From contig NZ_FNDE01000001.1 of the NCBI RefSeq assembly GCF_900099925.1, positions 172,831-236,830 on the forward strand: 64,000 nucleotides of DNA, read 5' to 3'. The stretch's first letter is position 1. Each line of letters opens with the position of its first letter. Shown here one piece after another: positions 16,928 to 25,797 of the stretch. Both the position numbers and the translations under genes were made by a program. Under the pieces are notes generated by a model, which did not search any database, was not told where the DNA came from, and saw only the letters and a list, made by a program, of their open reading frames with translations. Source of the stretch: Aneurinibacillus thermoaerophilus (GTDB lineage: Bacteria; Bacillota; Bacilli; Aneurinibacillales; Aneurinibacillaceae).

Positions 16928-17805
16928 GTGATCAGGCACAGCGCTTAAGGGAGAAACTTAGCGTACGCTCAGCCGCGTCCTCAAGCTATTCTTCCAAAAC
17001 GGCAAAAACAAGGGTGATTGCGGTAACAAGCGGAAAGGGCGGAGTGGGAAAATCGAATGTTTCCCTTAACTTTGCTTTGTGTTTACAGCAAAAAGGGCAA
17101 AAAGTTGTGCTTTTTGATATGGACGTAGGGTTCGCTAATATTGATGTGTTAATGGGTATTTCGACCCGAAGAAATATTGTCGATTTAATAGACAAGAGGC
17201 TCTCTATTTGGGATATTATTGAAAGAGGGCCTAATGACCTAGAATTTGTTGCTGGCGGATCGGGACTCTCGCAAATTTTTGAGCTTGACGAGATAAAATT
17301 ACATTATTTTTTCGAACAATTAACCCATTTGCACGGATATGCTGATACAATTATTTTAGACACGAGTGCAGGTATGTCCAAAGACACGCTTCGCTTTTTG
17401 CTCGCTGCGGATGAAGTGATCCTGGTCACGACTCCTGAACCGACTGCCATAACAGATGCTTATGCTTTGGTTAAAATGGCGCATAGCCAAAAGTATGATA
17501 TTCGCTTCAACATTGTGGTTAATCGTGCGGTAGGCGGGAAAGAAGGGAAAGTGACTGGAGAAAAATTAGTGCTTGTAGCCCGGGAATTTCTAAATTTAGA
17601 AATGAACATGCTTGGCTTTATATACGACGATGTTCATGTTTCAAAAGCGGTAAAAAAGCAGCAGCCTTTTTGTCTTGCTTACCCTCGAAGCAAAGCGGCG
17701 AACTGCATTCGAAACTTGACAGAAGCATATCTTACGGGTGGCAAAGAGGCAAACACAGAAGGGATGAAAGGGTTTATTTCACGGCTACGGGTGTTATGGA
17801 AATAA
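16924..17805 (+). CDS. flhG: FlhG (YlxH), MinD-type ATPase controlling flagellar number
   Basis: A 293-residue ParA/MinD-family ATPase with a deviant Walker A loop (VTSGKGGVGKSNVSLNFAL, near residue 35) and a DMDVGFANIDVLMG switch segment. The N-terminus (MSDQAQRLREKL) resembles the DQAxxLR motif by which FlhG stimulates FlhF GTPase. Two ATGs are in frame; 16924 forms ATGA with the flhF stop and sits 8 bases after GGGAGAG, so it is preferred over 16918. Confidence 0.94.
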   Translation: MSDQAQRLREKLSVRSAASSSYSSKTAKTRVIAVTSGKGGVGKSNVSLNFALCLQQKGQKVVLFDMDVGFANIDVLMGISTRRNIVDLIDKRLSIWDIIERGPNDLEFVAGGSGLSQIFELDEIKLHYFFEQLTHLHGYADTIILDTSAGMSKDTLRFLLAADEVILVTTPEPTAITDAYALVKMAHSQKYDIRFNIVVNRAVGGKEGKVTGEKLVLVAREFLNLEMNMLGFIYDDVHVSKAVKKQQPFCLAYPRSKAANCIRNLTEAYLTGGKEANTEGMKGFISRLRVLWK

Positions 17806-17827
17806 AGCAGAAGGGAGGGAGCATGCA

Positions 17828-18967
17828 GTGTATCCAATTCGAGCTGTCGTTGTCGATGACTCAGCTTTTATGAGAAAAATAATCAGCGATTTGCTTGCGG
17901 GAGATCCCGATATTCAAGTAGTGGGAAAAGGGCGCAATGGCTTGGAGGCCATCGAGTTGGTAAAAAAGTTGTCGCCTGACGTGATCACGTTAGATGTGGA
18001 AATGCCGGTGATGAGTGGGATTGAGGCGCTTGAGCAAATTATGAAAGTTTCTCCTCTTCCGGTTGTCATGTTGAGCAGCCTTACACAGCACGGGACAAGT
18101 GAAACCATTCGCGCCCTTGAAATGGGAGCGGTTGACTTTATTTCTAAGCCGTCTGGAGCCATTTCCCTTGATCTGCACAAGATAGGCGCAGAGATTGTAC
18201 AGAAGGTGAAAGAGGCAGCGGGTGTAAAAGTTTCCCGGCTTATTAAGAGTGAAATAGCGCCGCTTCGTGTGTCCCCCTTGCTTCGGTCAGGCGGTCAGCA
18301 CCATCCGGGTTCTGTCTTAGCTGAAAAAGAAACGGTTCGAGACGACAACGAGAAAAAAATATGGCATGCAGAAGATGGAAGAAGAAATGTGCATAATTTG
18401 GTAGCGATCGGTACTTCTACAGGAGGGCCAAAAGCGCTTCAGGTGCTATTGCGTGATTTTCCCCGCGATTTTAGAGGAGCGGTGGTAATCGTCCAGCATA
18501 TGCCCCCTGGTTTTACAAAGTCGTTGGCCCAGCGTCTGAACTCGTTGTGTGAAATTGAGGTAACAGAAGCGGAAGATAATCAGGTTCTTAAGGAAGGTCA
18601 CGCGTACATCGCGCCTGGAAACTATCATATGGAAATCAGGCAACGTACTGATGGAGAGCTGTACATATCGCTGAACCAATCACAGCCGCGTGGAGGACAC
18701 AGACCTTCTGTTGATATGTTGTTTGAATCCATTGCACGCATCCATCATCCCGCTAAATACGCCATTATTATGACGGGAATGGGAAGCGATGGTACAGCAG
18801 GGTTAAAAAAGTTAAAAGAAACTGGAAACTGTACTGTGATTGCTCAGGATGAATCAACATGCGTCGTATTTGGTATGCCAAGGGCTGCCATTCGAGCTGG
18901 AACGGTTGACATTGTAGCGCCGCTTCATGAAATTTCTGTCCAGCTTATGCGGTGTTTAAGCAGTTAG
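17828..18967 (+). CDS. cheB: CheB, chemotaxis protein-glutamate methylesterase
   Basis: A 379-residue protein with a receiver domain (VVVDDSAFMRKII, phosphorylation site LDVEMPVMSG) and a C-terminal methylesterase. The catalytic Ser (AIGTSTGGPKAL), His (VIVQHMPPGFT) and Asp (MTGMGSDGTAG) are all visible. It removes methyl groups from chemoreceptors for adaptation. The start is GTG at 17828 behind AAGGGAGGGAG. No cheR is seen nearby. Confidence 0.96.
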   Translation: MYPIRAVVVDDSAFMRKIISDLLAGDPDIQVVGKGRNGLEAIELVKKLSPDVITLDVEMPVMSGIEALEQIMKVSPLPVVMLSSLTQHGTSETIRALEMGAVDFISKPSGAISLDLHKIGAEIVQKVKEAAGVKVSRLIKSEIAPLRVSPLLRSGGQHHPGSVLAEKETVRDDNEKKIWHAEDGRRNVHNLVAIGTSTGGPKALQVLLRDFPRDFRGAVVIVQHMPPGFTKSLAQRLNSLCEIEVTEAEDNQVLKEGHAYIAPGNYHMEIRQRTDGELYISLNQSQPRGGHRPSVDMLFESIARIHHPAKYAIIMTGMGSDGTAGLKKLKETGNCTVIAQDESTCVVFGMPRAAIRAGTVDIVAPLHEISVQLMRCLSS

Positions 18968-18982
18968 GGAGGGGGATGGTTT

Positions 18983-21058
18983 ATGGAAATGAATCAATAT
19001 TTAGATATGTTTATTGAAGAATCAAAAGAACACATTCAGGCGATCAATGACAATTTGCTCGTATTAGAGAATGAGCCGGAAAATGTAAATTTGATCAACG
19101 AAATTTTTCGCTCTGCTCATACGTTGAAGGGAATGGCGGCTACCATGGGCTTTGAAGATATGGCGGCCCTTACTCATGAAATGGAAAATGTGCTTGATCA
19201 GGCTCGGAACCATAAGCTTGTACTTAACACGGACATTATGGATGTGATTTTTCAGTGCGTAGACTTATTGGAAACGATGTTGTATTCCATCGCGGGAGGC
19301 GGTGACGGAAAGGAAGACGTATCTCGTGTTGTTTCCGCGCTTAAAGCGATTCTGCGGGGAGAGGCGCCAGGAACTGCGCAGAAAAATACAGGCGAACATA
19401 TCGTGACGACCGGGGAAACAGCCGCCACAACGGAGGTAGTTGCAGCGCCCAGTCACTATAGCTTGGATGCCTACGAAATTACAGTCATTGAGCAATCGAT
19501 TCAGTCGGGATTTTGCGCCTATTGGATTAAAACGTTAATTCGGGATGATTGCGTGTTGAAAGCGGCGCGTGCGTATATGGTATATGACGGTTTGGAATCG
19601 CTCGGGGAAGTCATCAAAACGACGCCTCCCGTCGAAGAAATTGAAGAAGAAAAGTTTGATAAGTCGTTCGAAATCGTTCTGATCAGCAAAGAACCACGCG
19701 AAAAAATAGAGCAAACGGTAATGAACGTATCAGAAATCGAAGCGGTAGAAGTGGAAGTTATTGACCTTGCAGCCCATAAGGTAGAGAAAAGAAAGCAGGA
19801 AGAAAAGCAGGTATCAGCAGTCACGGCTGCACGGACGGCACGAAAAGGGGCGGAAAGTATCAAAGAAGAGAAGACGTCGCAGACGCCCGTACTGAAAAAA
19901 GCAGCAGCAAGTAAGACCATTCGTGTCGATATTGAGAGGCTTGATGTATTAATGAACCTGTTTAGCGAGCTGGTGATCGATCGCGGCAGGCTGGAGCAGT
20001 TGGCTCGCGAATCTGGACAAAGTGCCCTGATGGAAACGGTGGAGCACATGAGCCGTATTAGCGGCGACTTGCAAAATATCATCCTTACGATGCGCATGGT
20101 GCCGGTGGAGCAGGTGTTTAATCGTTTTCCGCGCATGGTTCGCGATTTAGCGAAAGAATTAAACAAGAAAATCAATCTCGAAATTGTCGGTGCCGAAACA
20201 GAGCTTGACCGTACCGTTATTGATGAAATTGGTGACCCCCTTGTTCACTTGTTACGCAATTCTATTGACCATGGCATTGAATCGGTGGAAGAACGGCGCG
20301 CGGCCGGTAAGCCAGAGGAAGGGTTAGTACAGCTTAAAGCGTATCACAGCGGCAATCATGTATTTATTGAGGTAAAGGATGACGGCAGAGGCATTAATCG
20401 CGAAAAAGTGCTGAAAAAAGCGATTGAGCGCGGGATTGTGACAGAGCAAGCGGTAAGCTCTTTTTCGAATAAGCAAATCGATGAATTGTTGTTTGCTTCT
20501 GGTTTAAGCACAGCGGACAAAATTTCCGATGTTTCCGGTCGCGGTGTCGGGCTTGACGTTGTAAAAACAAAAATCGAGTCGCTTGGCGGTTCATGCAGCG
20601 TCGATTCAACCCCTGGAGCAGGAACTACATTTTTGATTCAGCTTCCGCTTACGTTGTCTATTATTTCGGCGATGCTTGTGCAGGTGGAAGATGAAAAATT
20701 TGCTGTACCTTTAAGTTCCATTATCGAAACGGCCATCTTTTCGCCAGATGAAATTATGCATGCACATCAGCAGAACGTCATCGATTTTCGCGGGCGGATT
20801 GTGCCGCTTGTTTCGCTCAAGTCGATTTTCAACATTCCGGATAACGGAAAGCCGAAAGAAAGTGACATTTCGGTTGTTATTGTACGCAAAGGGGACAAAA
20901 TGGCCGGACTTGTTGTAGATTCTTTTATCGGTCAGCAGGAAATCGTATTGAAATCGCTTGGCAAATATCTTACGAATGTCTTTGCCATTTCCGGAGCGAC
21001 GATTCTTGGGGATGGTCAGGTAGCCCTTATTATCGATTGTAACGCCTTAATTAAATAG
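18983..21058 (+). CDS. cheA: CheA, chemotaxis sensor histidine kinase
   Basis: A 691-residue five-domain CheA. The HPt domain has the phospho-His motif FRSAHTLKGMAATMG (His near residue 47). A P2-like CheY-binding domain occupies about 160-265, a charged linker about 266-310, and the dimerisation domain follows. The HATPase has N box HLLRNSIDHGIE, G1 DDGRGIN and G2 GRGVGLDVVKTKI, and a CheW-like domain ends the protein. The kinase phosphorylates CheY and CheB. The ATG follows GGGAGGGGG. Confidence 0.97.
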   Translation: MEMNQYLDMFIEESKEHIQAINDNLLVLENEPENVNLINEIFRSAHTLKGMAATMGFEDMAALTHEMENVLDQARNHKLVLNTDIMDVIFQCVDLLETMLYSIAGGGDGKEDVSRVVSALKAILRGEAPGTAQKNTGEHIVTTGETAATTEVVAAPSHYSLDAYEITVIEQSIQSGFCAYWIKTLIRDDCVLKAARAYMVYDGLESLGEVIKTTPPVEEIEEEKFDKSFEIVLISKEPREKIEQTVMNVSEIEAVEVEVIDLAAHKVEKRKQEEKQVSAVTAARTARKGAESIKEEKTSQTPVLKKAAASKTIRVDIERLDVLMNLFSELVIDRGRLEQLARESGQSALMETVEHMSRISGDLQNIILTMRMVPVEQVFNRFPRMVRDLAKELNKKINLEIVGAETELDRTVIDEIGDPLVHLLRNSIDHGIESVEERRAAGKPEEGLVQLKAYHSGNHVFIEVKDDGRGINREKVLKKAIERGIVTEQAVSSFSNKQIDELLFASGLSTADKISDVSGRGVGLDVVKTKIESLGGSCSVDSTPGAGTTFLIQLPLTLSIISAMLVQVEDEKFAVPLSSIIETAIFSPDEIMHAHQQNVIDFRGRIVPLVSLKSIFNIPDNGKPKESDISVVIVRKGDKMAGLVVDSFIGQQEIVLKSLGKYLTNVFAISGATILGDGQVALIIDCNALIK

Positions 21059-21071
21059 AGGAGGAATAACC

Positions 21072-21548
21072 ATGCTGGATCATAAAGATATTGAAGAAGA
21101 AATTAAAGTGATCGTGTTTCGTCTAAAAGATGAAGAATACGGGGTCGAGGTGGGTCAGGTTAAGTCTATTGAACGCCTTGAACATATTACCCGGGTTCCG
21201 CGTACGCCGCATTTTGTTAAAGGGGTCATTAATTTGCGCGGCGTTGTCACTCCGATCGTCGACTTGCGCCGCCGCTTTGGTATTGAAGAAACCGCTTATA
21301 ACGAGGTGACGCGGATCATTATTGTGGCTGTTGGGGAAGTGGAAGTTGGTTTGATTGTTGATTCAGCAAATGATGTTATTGATATTCCTGTCAATGCGAT
21401 CGAGCCGCCACCGGCAGTGGTCGGAGGCGTTGAGGCGGTATACTTGCGCGGTGTGGCGAAGCTGGATCGCCGTCTGCTGATTCTTCTTAATCTTGATAAA
21501 GTATTAAGCACTGAAGAAATCAAGCAACTGGAGAATATTGAGGCATAG
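21072..21548 (+). CDS. cheW: CheW, chemotaxis coupling protein
   Basis: A 158-residue CheW domain protein (VIVFRLKDEEYGVEVGQVKS, then HFVKGVINLRGVVTPIVDLR). It couples CheA to chemoreceptors. GAGGAGG precedes the ATG. It is followed 4 bases later by cheC. Confidence 0.96.
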   Translation: MLDHKDIEEEIKVIVFRLKDEEYGVEVGQVKSIERLEHITRVPRTPHFVKGVINLRGVVTPIVDLRRRFGIEETAYNEVTRIIIVAVGEVEVGLIVDSANDVIDIPVNAIEPPPAVVGGVEAVYLRGVAKLDRRLLILLNLDKVLSTEEIKQLENIEA

Positions 21549-21552
21549 GGCG

Positions 21553-22170
21553 ATGAAATTCGAAAGTTTTGGTGATTTTCAGCTTGATGTCCTGCGGGAA
21601 ATAGGGAATATCGGGGCCGGGAATGCGGCCACCGCTCTTTCAAAGCTGATTTCAAAAGAAATTGATATGCAGATTCCGCAGGTGAATATTATTTCTTTTG
21701 ACGAAATTGCAGATGTTGTCGGCGGAGCGGAGGCACTTGTCGTGTGCGTATTTTTGCGGGTGTTAGGAGATGTCCCGGCCAGCATGTTTTTTATTATCTC
21801 TATAGAATCGGCCAAAAATTTAATGAAAGAACTGCTGGGAATGGAAACAAAGGAAGAAGGCTCTTTCGATGATATGGAACTGTCCATGCTTAACGAAATC
21901 GGCAATATTCTTGCTGGTTCCTACTTATCCTCATTGGCCGATTTTACGAACCTGAACATGCAACCGTCAGTACCGGCGGTTGCCATTGATATGGCCGGTG
22001 CAATTTTGTCTTATGGTTTGCTTGAAGTTGGTTACAGTGGAGATTTTGCCCTTACTATTGACACGGCCTTTTTTCAGGGGAATGAAGAGATATCCGGTCA
22101 CTTCTTTCTCATTCCTGATCCAGACGCTTTCTCTCGACTTTTCCAGGCGCTAGGGGTTCCTTTTGAATGA
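21553..22170 (+). CDS. cheC: CheC, CheY-P phosphatase
   Basis: A 205-residue CheC. Both active-site motifs D/S-x3-E-x2-N are intact (DVLREIGN near residue 11 and SMLNEIGN near residue 109), each followed by the helix with Ala/Gly-rich pattern. The ATG at 21553 gives the family N-terminus MKFESFGDFQLD. Overlap with cheD by ATGA suits their known complex, in which CheD stimulates CheC. Confidence 0.95.
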   Translation: MKFESFGDFQLDVLREIGNIGAGNAATALSKLISKEIDMQIPQVNIISFDEIADVVGGAEALVVCVFLRVLGDVPASMFFIISIESAKNLMKELLGMETKEEGSFDDMELSMLNEIGNILAGSYLSSLADFTNLNMQPSVPAVAIDMAGAILSYGLLEVGYSGDFALTIDTAFFQGNEEISGHFFLIPDPDAFSRLFQALGVPFE

Positions 22171-22649
22171 ATATTATTAAAGTAGGTATGGCGGATTTAA
22201 ACGTGGCAAAATCTCCAGATCGGATTCGCACGACAGGTCTAGGCTCCTGTGTAGGGGTTGTATTGTTTGATGGACAGAACAAAATAGGAGGTATGGCTCA
22301 TATTATGCTTCCTGATTCCTCTTTGAGCAAAGGGCCGCTAAATGTGGCGAAATACGCGGACACGGCCATTCCAAAATTAATAGAAGATATGGAAAGAGCG
22401 GGAGCAAATCGCCGCAAGCTGGTGGCAAAGCTGGCCGGAGGAGCGCAAATGTTTGCGTTTTCTGTTGCGAGCGATACCATGCGAATTGGCCCACGCAATG
22501 TGGAGGCTTGCAAGCAGGTGTTACATGAGGCACGTATTCCAATTGTTGCCGAAGATACGGGAGGAAATTGCGGGCGTACGATTGAACTAGATAGCTATAC
22601 CGGTATTTTAAACGTTCGTACGGTAAATCAAGGAGTAAAGGAATTGTAA
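22167..22649 (+). CDS. cheD: CheD, chemoreceptor glutamine deamidase
   Basis: A 160-residue CheD. The catalytic Cys lies in TGLGSCVGVVLFD (near residue 28), with the conserved His in GGMAHIMLPDS and the Thr/Gly loop KLAGGAQMF. It deamidates receptor glutamines and binds CheC for adaptation. Confidence 0.96.
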   Translation: MNIIKVGMADLNVAKSPDRIRTTGLGSCVGVVLFDGQNKIGGMAHIMLPDSSLSKGPLNVAKYADTAIPKLIEDMERAGANRRKLVAKLAGGAQMFAFSVASDTMRIGPRNVEACKQVLHEARIPIVAEDTGGNCGRTIELDSYTGILNVRTVNQGVKEL

Positions 22650-22650
22650 T

Positions 22651-23076
22651 ATGCGGGTAGGTTCAATAAAATGGAACTTTATTGTTGCGGGAATGATCGG
22701 CGGTTTCACGCTATTGTTTTCGCTTATGAATAACCTCTTTTGGGAGAGCTTTTTACGTTCTCTGCTTGCTTTTTTGCTATTTTTTCTTCTTATGTTTTTG
22801 TTTCGTTATCTAGCAGGTAAAGCCGTCGGCAAAGAAGCTTTGCAGCATATCCCTTCGGAGACAAAAGGACGGCACGTAGATTTGATAACGCCGGAAGATC
22901 TTGAATATGAACGCAGTCAGCAGAGCGGTGAAGACGAGAGCCGGGAGAAGCAACCGTCCCGGGCGGACTTTTCGCAATTCACCGCTACTGATTTCCCCAC
23001 CATTACGCGCAGCAACAGGGAAAATATCAACCCGGAAGAGATCGCGCGGGCTCTGCGTGTATTCTCCGATGAATAG
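22651..23076 (+). CDS. Unknown membrane protein between cheD and sigD
   Basis: A 141-residue protein that I do not recognise by name. Two membrane helices fill the first 60 residues (IVAGMIGGFTLLFSLM and SLLAFLLFFLLMFLFRYLA). The rest is soluble and charged, with LITPEDLEYERSQQSGEDE and a C-terminus INPEEIARALRVFSDE that looks like an amphipathic recognition helix. It starts two bases after the cheD stop and is followed 14 bases later by sigD, so it is surely co-transcribed with chemotaxis genes. Function unknown; a link to flagellar regulation is inference from position. Confidence 0.8.
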   Translation: MRVGSIKWNFIVAGMIGGFTLLFSLMNNLFWESFLRSLLAFLLFFLLMFLFRYLAGKAVGKEALQHIPSETKGRHVDLITPEDLEYERSQQSGEDESREKQPSRADFSQFTATDFPTITRSNRENINPEEIARALRVFSDE

Positions 23077-23090
23077 AAGGGAGTGGGCGT

Positions 23091-23882
23091 ATGATGGCGC
23101 GAAAACCTAAGAAACAAATTGATATGAATAAATGGAAACGGTGGCGGGAAGAAGGGGATCGGCAGGCAGAAATTGAATTAATTGAGGAGTATCTACCGCT
23201 GGTTAACTACGTTGCTAACAGGTTGTCCATCGGCTTGCCGGATATCGTGGACAGAGATGATTTAATTAGCTTTGGTCGCTTGGGCTTGTTAGACGCTTTA
23301 AAGAGATTTGATTATACGCGCGGGCTTCAATTTGAAACGTATGGAATGTGGAGGATCCGGGGGGCGATGATTGATGGCTTGCGTGAGAATGATGTGCTTC
23401 CCCGTTCTATCCGCGATAAAGCGAAAAAAATCGAAGAGGCGTATGCACAATTGGAGCAGCAATATCTTAGATCCGCTACCGATGAGGAGGTAAGCAGGCA
23501 TCTAAATATGTCCGTAGAGGAACTGAATCAGATATTGCAGGATGTAGCATTCGCTTCCATGTTTTCACTAGATGAGCCGATTCAGGACGAAGAGGATCAG
23601 AAGCATTCCCGGCAATCGGTGATTATTGATGAGCAAGCAGAGAGACCGGAGGCGGCGCTTCACAGGGAACAAAGGAAACAAATTCTCGCGGAAGCCATTG
23701 ATCGCCTTCCGCCAAAAGAAAGAACAATTGTCGCGTTGTTTTACTATGAGGAATGCTCTTTAACGGAGATTGCGGAAATCATGGGGCTGTCCGCCTCGCG
23801 TATTTCCCAGCTGCATTCCAAAGCTATTTTTCGGATGCGGGGAGCGTTGCAGCGGGCGAGAGATTACTTATTAAATGAGTAA
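23091..23882 (+). CDS. sigD: SigD (FliA/WhiG type), flagellar sigma factor
   Basis: A 263-residue sigma-28 family protein with region 2 (DLISFGRLGLLDALKRFDYT, then FETYGMWRIRGAMIDGLREN), region 3 and region 4 (LTEIAEIMGLSASRISQLHS). It directs RNA polymerase to late flagellar genes such as flagellin and receptors. Placement near the end of the fla/che operon is as in B. subtilis. GAAGGGAGTGG precedes the ATG. The flgM gene for its anti-sigma factor is not in this window. Confidence 0.96.
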   Translation: MMARKPKKQIDMNKWKRWREEGDRQAEIELIEEYLPLVNYVANRLSIGLPDIVDRDDLISFGRLGLLDALKRFDYTRGLQFETYGMWRIRGAMIDGLRENDVLPRSIRDKAKKIEEAYAQLEQQYLRSATDEEVSRHLNMSVEELNQILQDVAFASMFSLDEPIQDEEDQKHSRQSVIIDEQAERPEAALHREQRKQILAEAIDRLPPKERTIVALFYYEECSLTEIAEIMGLSASRISQLHSKAIFRMRGALQRARDYLLNE

Positions 23883-23904
23883 AAGGGGGAGAAGGAGTTT
23901 GAAT

Positions 23905-25344
23905 ATGGAAGAATCAGAAAGTAAAGTAGAGCAAACTTCTACCTCAGAAGCGCTGGCGGATATGGTGAAAATCAAGATTTCCAAAGATAAAATGGAAGCA
24001 ACCATGGAATTGTTTTTGGAAGATAAAATAAATGTCACATATGAAGAACTTCTGGCGATTTTACACCGTAACCGTGTTACATTTGGAATTGATGATGAGC
24101 TGCTTCGGCAAGTCGTCGAAAATCCTTACCTTTATACAGGAAAAAGGTTGATCGTTGCGCGTGGAAATCCGCCGGTTGCCGGCAAAGATGGTTCTATCGA
24201 ACTTCTTGTGCGTTCGTCCGGCAAAAAAGGCCCGCAGGAGCGCGAAGACGGAAGTGTCGACTATTATAGCGTTCTGGAATTGCTAAATGTTAAAAAAGGA
24301 CAGTTGCTTGCTAAGAAAATTCCACCGACCAAAGGGCAACCGGGAACAAATGTTAGCGGGGAGAGCGTGCGGAGCAAAGATGGGAAAGAAGCGCGTTTTC
24401 GAATCGGAAAAAATGTGTTGCTTGATCAAGATAAGATGCGTGCTTACGCTGCGATAGATGGCCAGCTTTCTATGACTGGAAGAGGAAGGCTGAATGTTCT
24501 TCCGGTGTTTGAAGTAAAAGAGGACGTGGATTTCAGCGTTGGAAATATTGACTTTATCGGCAATGTGATTGTACATGGAAACGTGCACCCTGGTTTTACC
24601 ATTCGGGCGGGAGGCGATATCCGGATCGCTGGTACTGTGGAAAGAGCAACGTTGGAAGCGAAAGGAACCATTGAAATCAGGGGAGGTGTTATCGGTCATC
24701 ATAAAGGGACAATTACAGCAGGCGTTGATGTGAAAACAAGCTTTATTCAGAGTGCGGTTGTCAAAGCAGAAAATGATGTCATTGTGTCACAGGTCATTAT
24801 GCACAGCAACGTGAGCGCGGGTCGTGACATTATCTGTAGGTCGACGAAAGGTCTGATTGTCGGTGGGATCGTGCAGGCCGGGCAGAAGGTTGTGGCTAAC
24901 ATTATCGGCAATGCCACGAATACTCCGACCACCGTTGAAGTAGGGACGAATCCTCAATTGCGTGAAGAATTGCACACTTTGCGGAAAGACATAAAAGAAT
25001 GTATGGAGTCGATTGAAAAGTCGGCTCAGGGGCTTCGTTTTATTGACCGATTGGCGATGCAAGGGAAGCTTACTCCTGAGAAGCAGGCCATGCAAATCAA
25101 GCTCAAAAACACTAAACTATTGGCTGAAAAGAAACTGGCTCAGGCAAAAGAAAGAATGGATGAAATCGAAGCAAAATTAAATGGAATGGAAAATGCACGG
25201 GTGGAATGTCGTCATGTTATGTACAGCGGAACCAAGTTAGTTTTTGGTAATGCGGTGCGGTTCATTAAGGATAATTGTAGCAAAGTCGCATTCATTCTTG
25301 GAGAAGACGGTCAGATTACCTCAACGCTGTTGGAAAGCAAATAA
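23905..25344 (+). CDS. DUF342/FapA family polymer-forming protein
   Basis: A protein of about 479 residues with an N-terminal FapA-like domain, a central run of Gly-rich beta-helix turns (VDFSVGNIDFIGNVIVHGNV, TIRAGGDIRIAGTVERATLE, IEIRGGVIGHHKGTITAGVD) and a C-terminal coiled coil. DUF342 proteins lie beside motility genes in many Firmicutes, and a Vibrio member is named flagellar assembly protein A. In-frame ATGs at 23875 and 23905 exist; 23905 has AAGGAG 7 bases upstream and is preferred. Confidence 0.85.
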   Translation: MEESESKVEQTSTSEALADMVKIKISKDKMEATMELFLEDKINVTYEELLAILHRNRVTFGIDDELLRQVVENPYLYTGKRLIVARGNPPVAGKDGSIELLVRSSGKKGPQEREDGSVDYYSVLELLNVKKGQLLAKKIPPTKGQPGTNVSGESVRSKDGKEARFRIGKNVLLDQDKMRAYAAIDGQLSMTGRGRLNVLPVFEVKEDVDFSVGNIDFIGNVIVHGNVHPGFTIRAGGDIRIAGTVERATLEAKGTIEIRGGVIGHHKGTITAGVDVKTSFIQSAVVKAENDVIVSQVIMHSNVSAGRDIICRSTKGLIVGGIVQAGQKVVANIIGNATNTPTTVEVGTNPQLREELHTLRKDIKECMESIEKSAQGLRFIDRLAMQGKLTPEKQAMQIKLKNTKLLAEKKLAQAKERMDEIEAKLNGMENARVECRHVMYSGTKLVFGNAVRFIKDNCSKVAFILGEDGQITSTLLESK

Positions 25345-25362
25345 GGGAAAGAAGGGACTCGG

Positions 25363-25686
25363 ATGACGTTACGCGCCCTAGAATTGCAAATTGCGATTCC
25401 ACGTATGCAGGATATTGGAAAAATTCAGGAGCATTTGAAGGAAAGACCTCAGCAGGAGCAGATGAATCTTAGTTTAGAGCGGGAACAAAAAGATGAAGTG
25501 AACCGAACGCGTGTGGCAAAAGCAGAAGAAGCGGTTGAAAGCCGTGTGGCCCGTGACGGAAAGCAAGGAGCTGATTACAGGGGACAGGACGAAGCTAAAA
25601 AGCGCAGGCGAAAAAAGAAATTCATTCAGAGTGAAAAGCAAAACCTGCATCCTTATAAAGGACATAGTTTGGATATTTCGCTTTAG
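25363..25686 (+). CDS. Unknown charged protein after fapA
   Basis: A 107-residue, highly charged protein, probably mostly helical and partly disordered. The N-terminus LQIAIPRMQDIGKIQ and the C-terminus HPYKGHSLDISL flank a Glu/Lys/Arg-rich middle containing the basic run KKRRRKKK. I recall similarly built small proteins next to sigD in other Firmicutes, with a conserved IPR near the start and KGH-x-hydrophobic-D near the end, but cannot verify this. The ATG follows AAGAAGGGACTCGG. Function unknown. Confidence 0.72.
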   Translation: MTLRALELQIAIPRMQDIGKIQEHLKERPQQEQMNLSLEREQKDEVNRTRVAKAEEAVESRVARDGKQGADYRGQDEAKKRRRKKKFIQSEKQNLHPYKGHSLDISL

Positions 25687-25797
25687 ATTCCCTTTAATCT
25701 TTTGATATTCGTTGTGTAGTAAGAGAGAGGAAATACAGAGGGACGCCAAAGGAACTCATAAAATATCCAAGAATATTTGTATAGTTGGTGAATGTGC

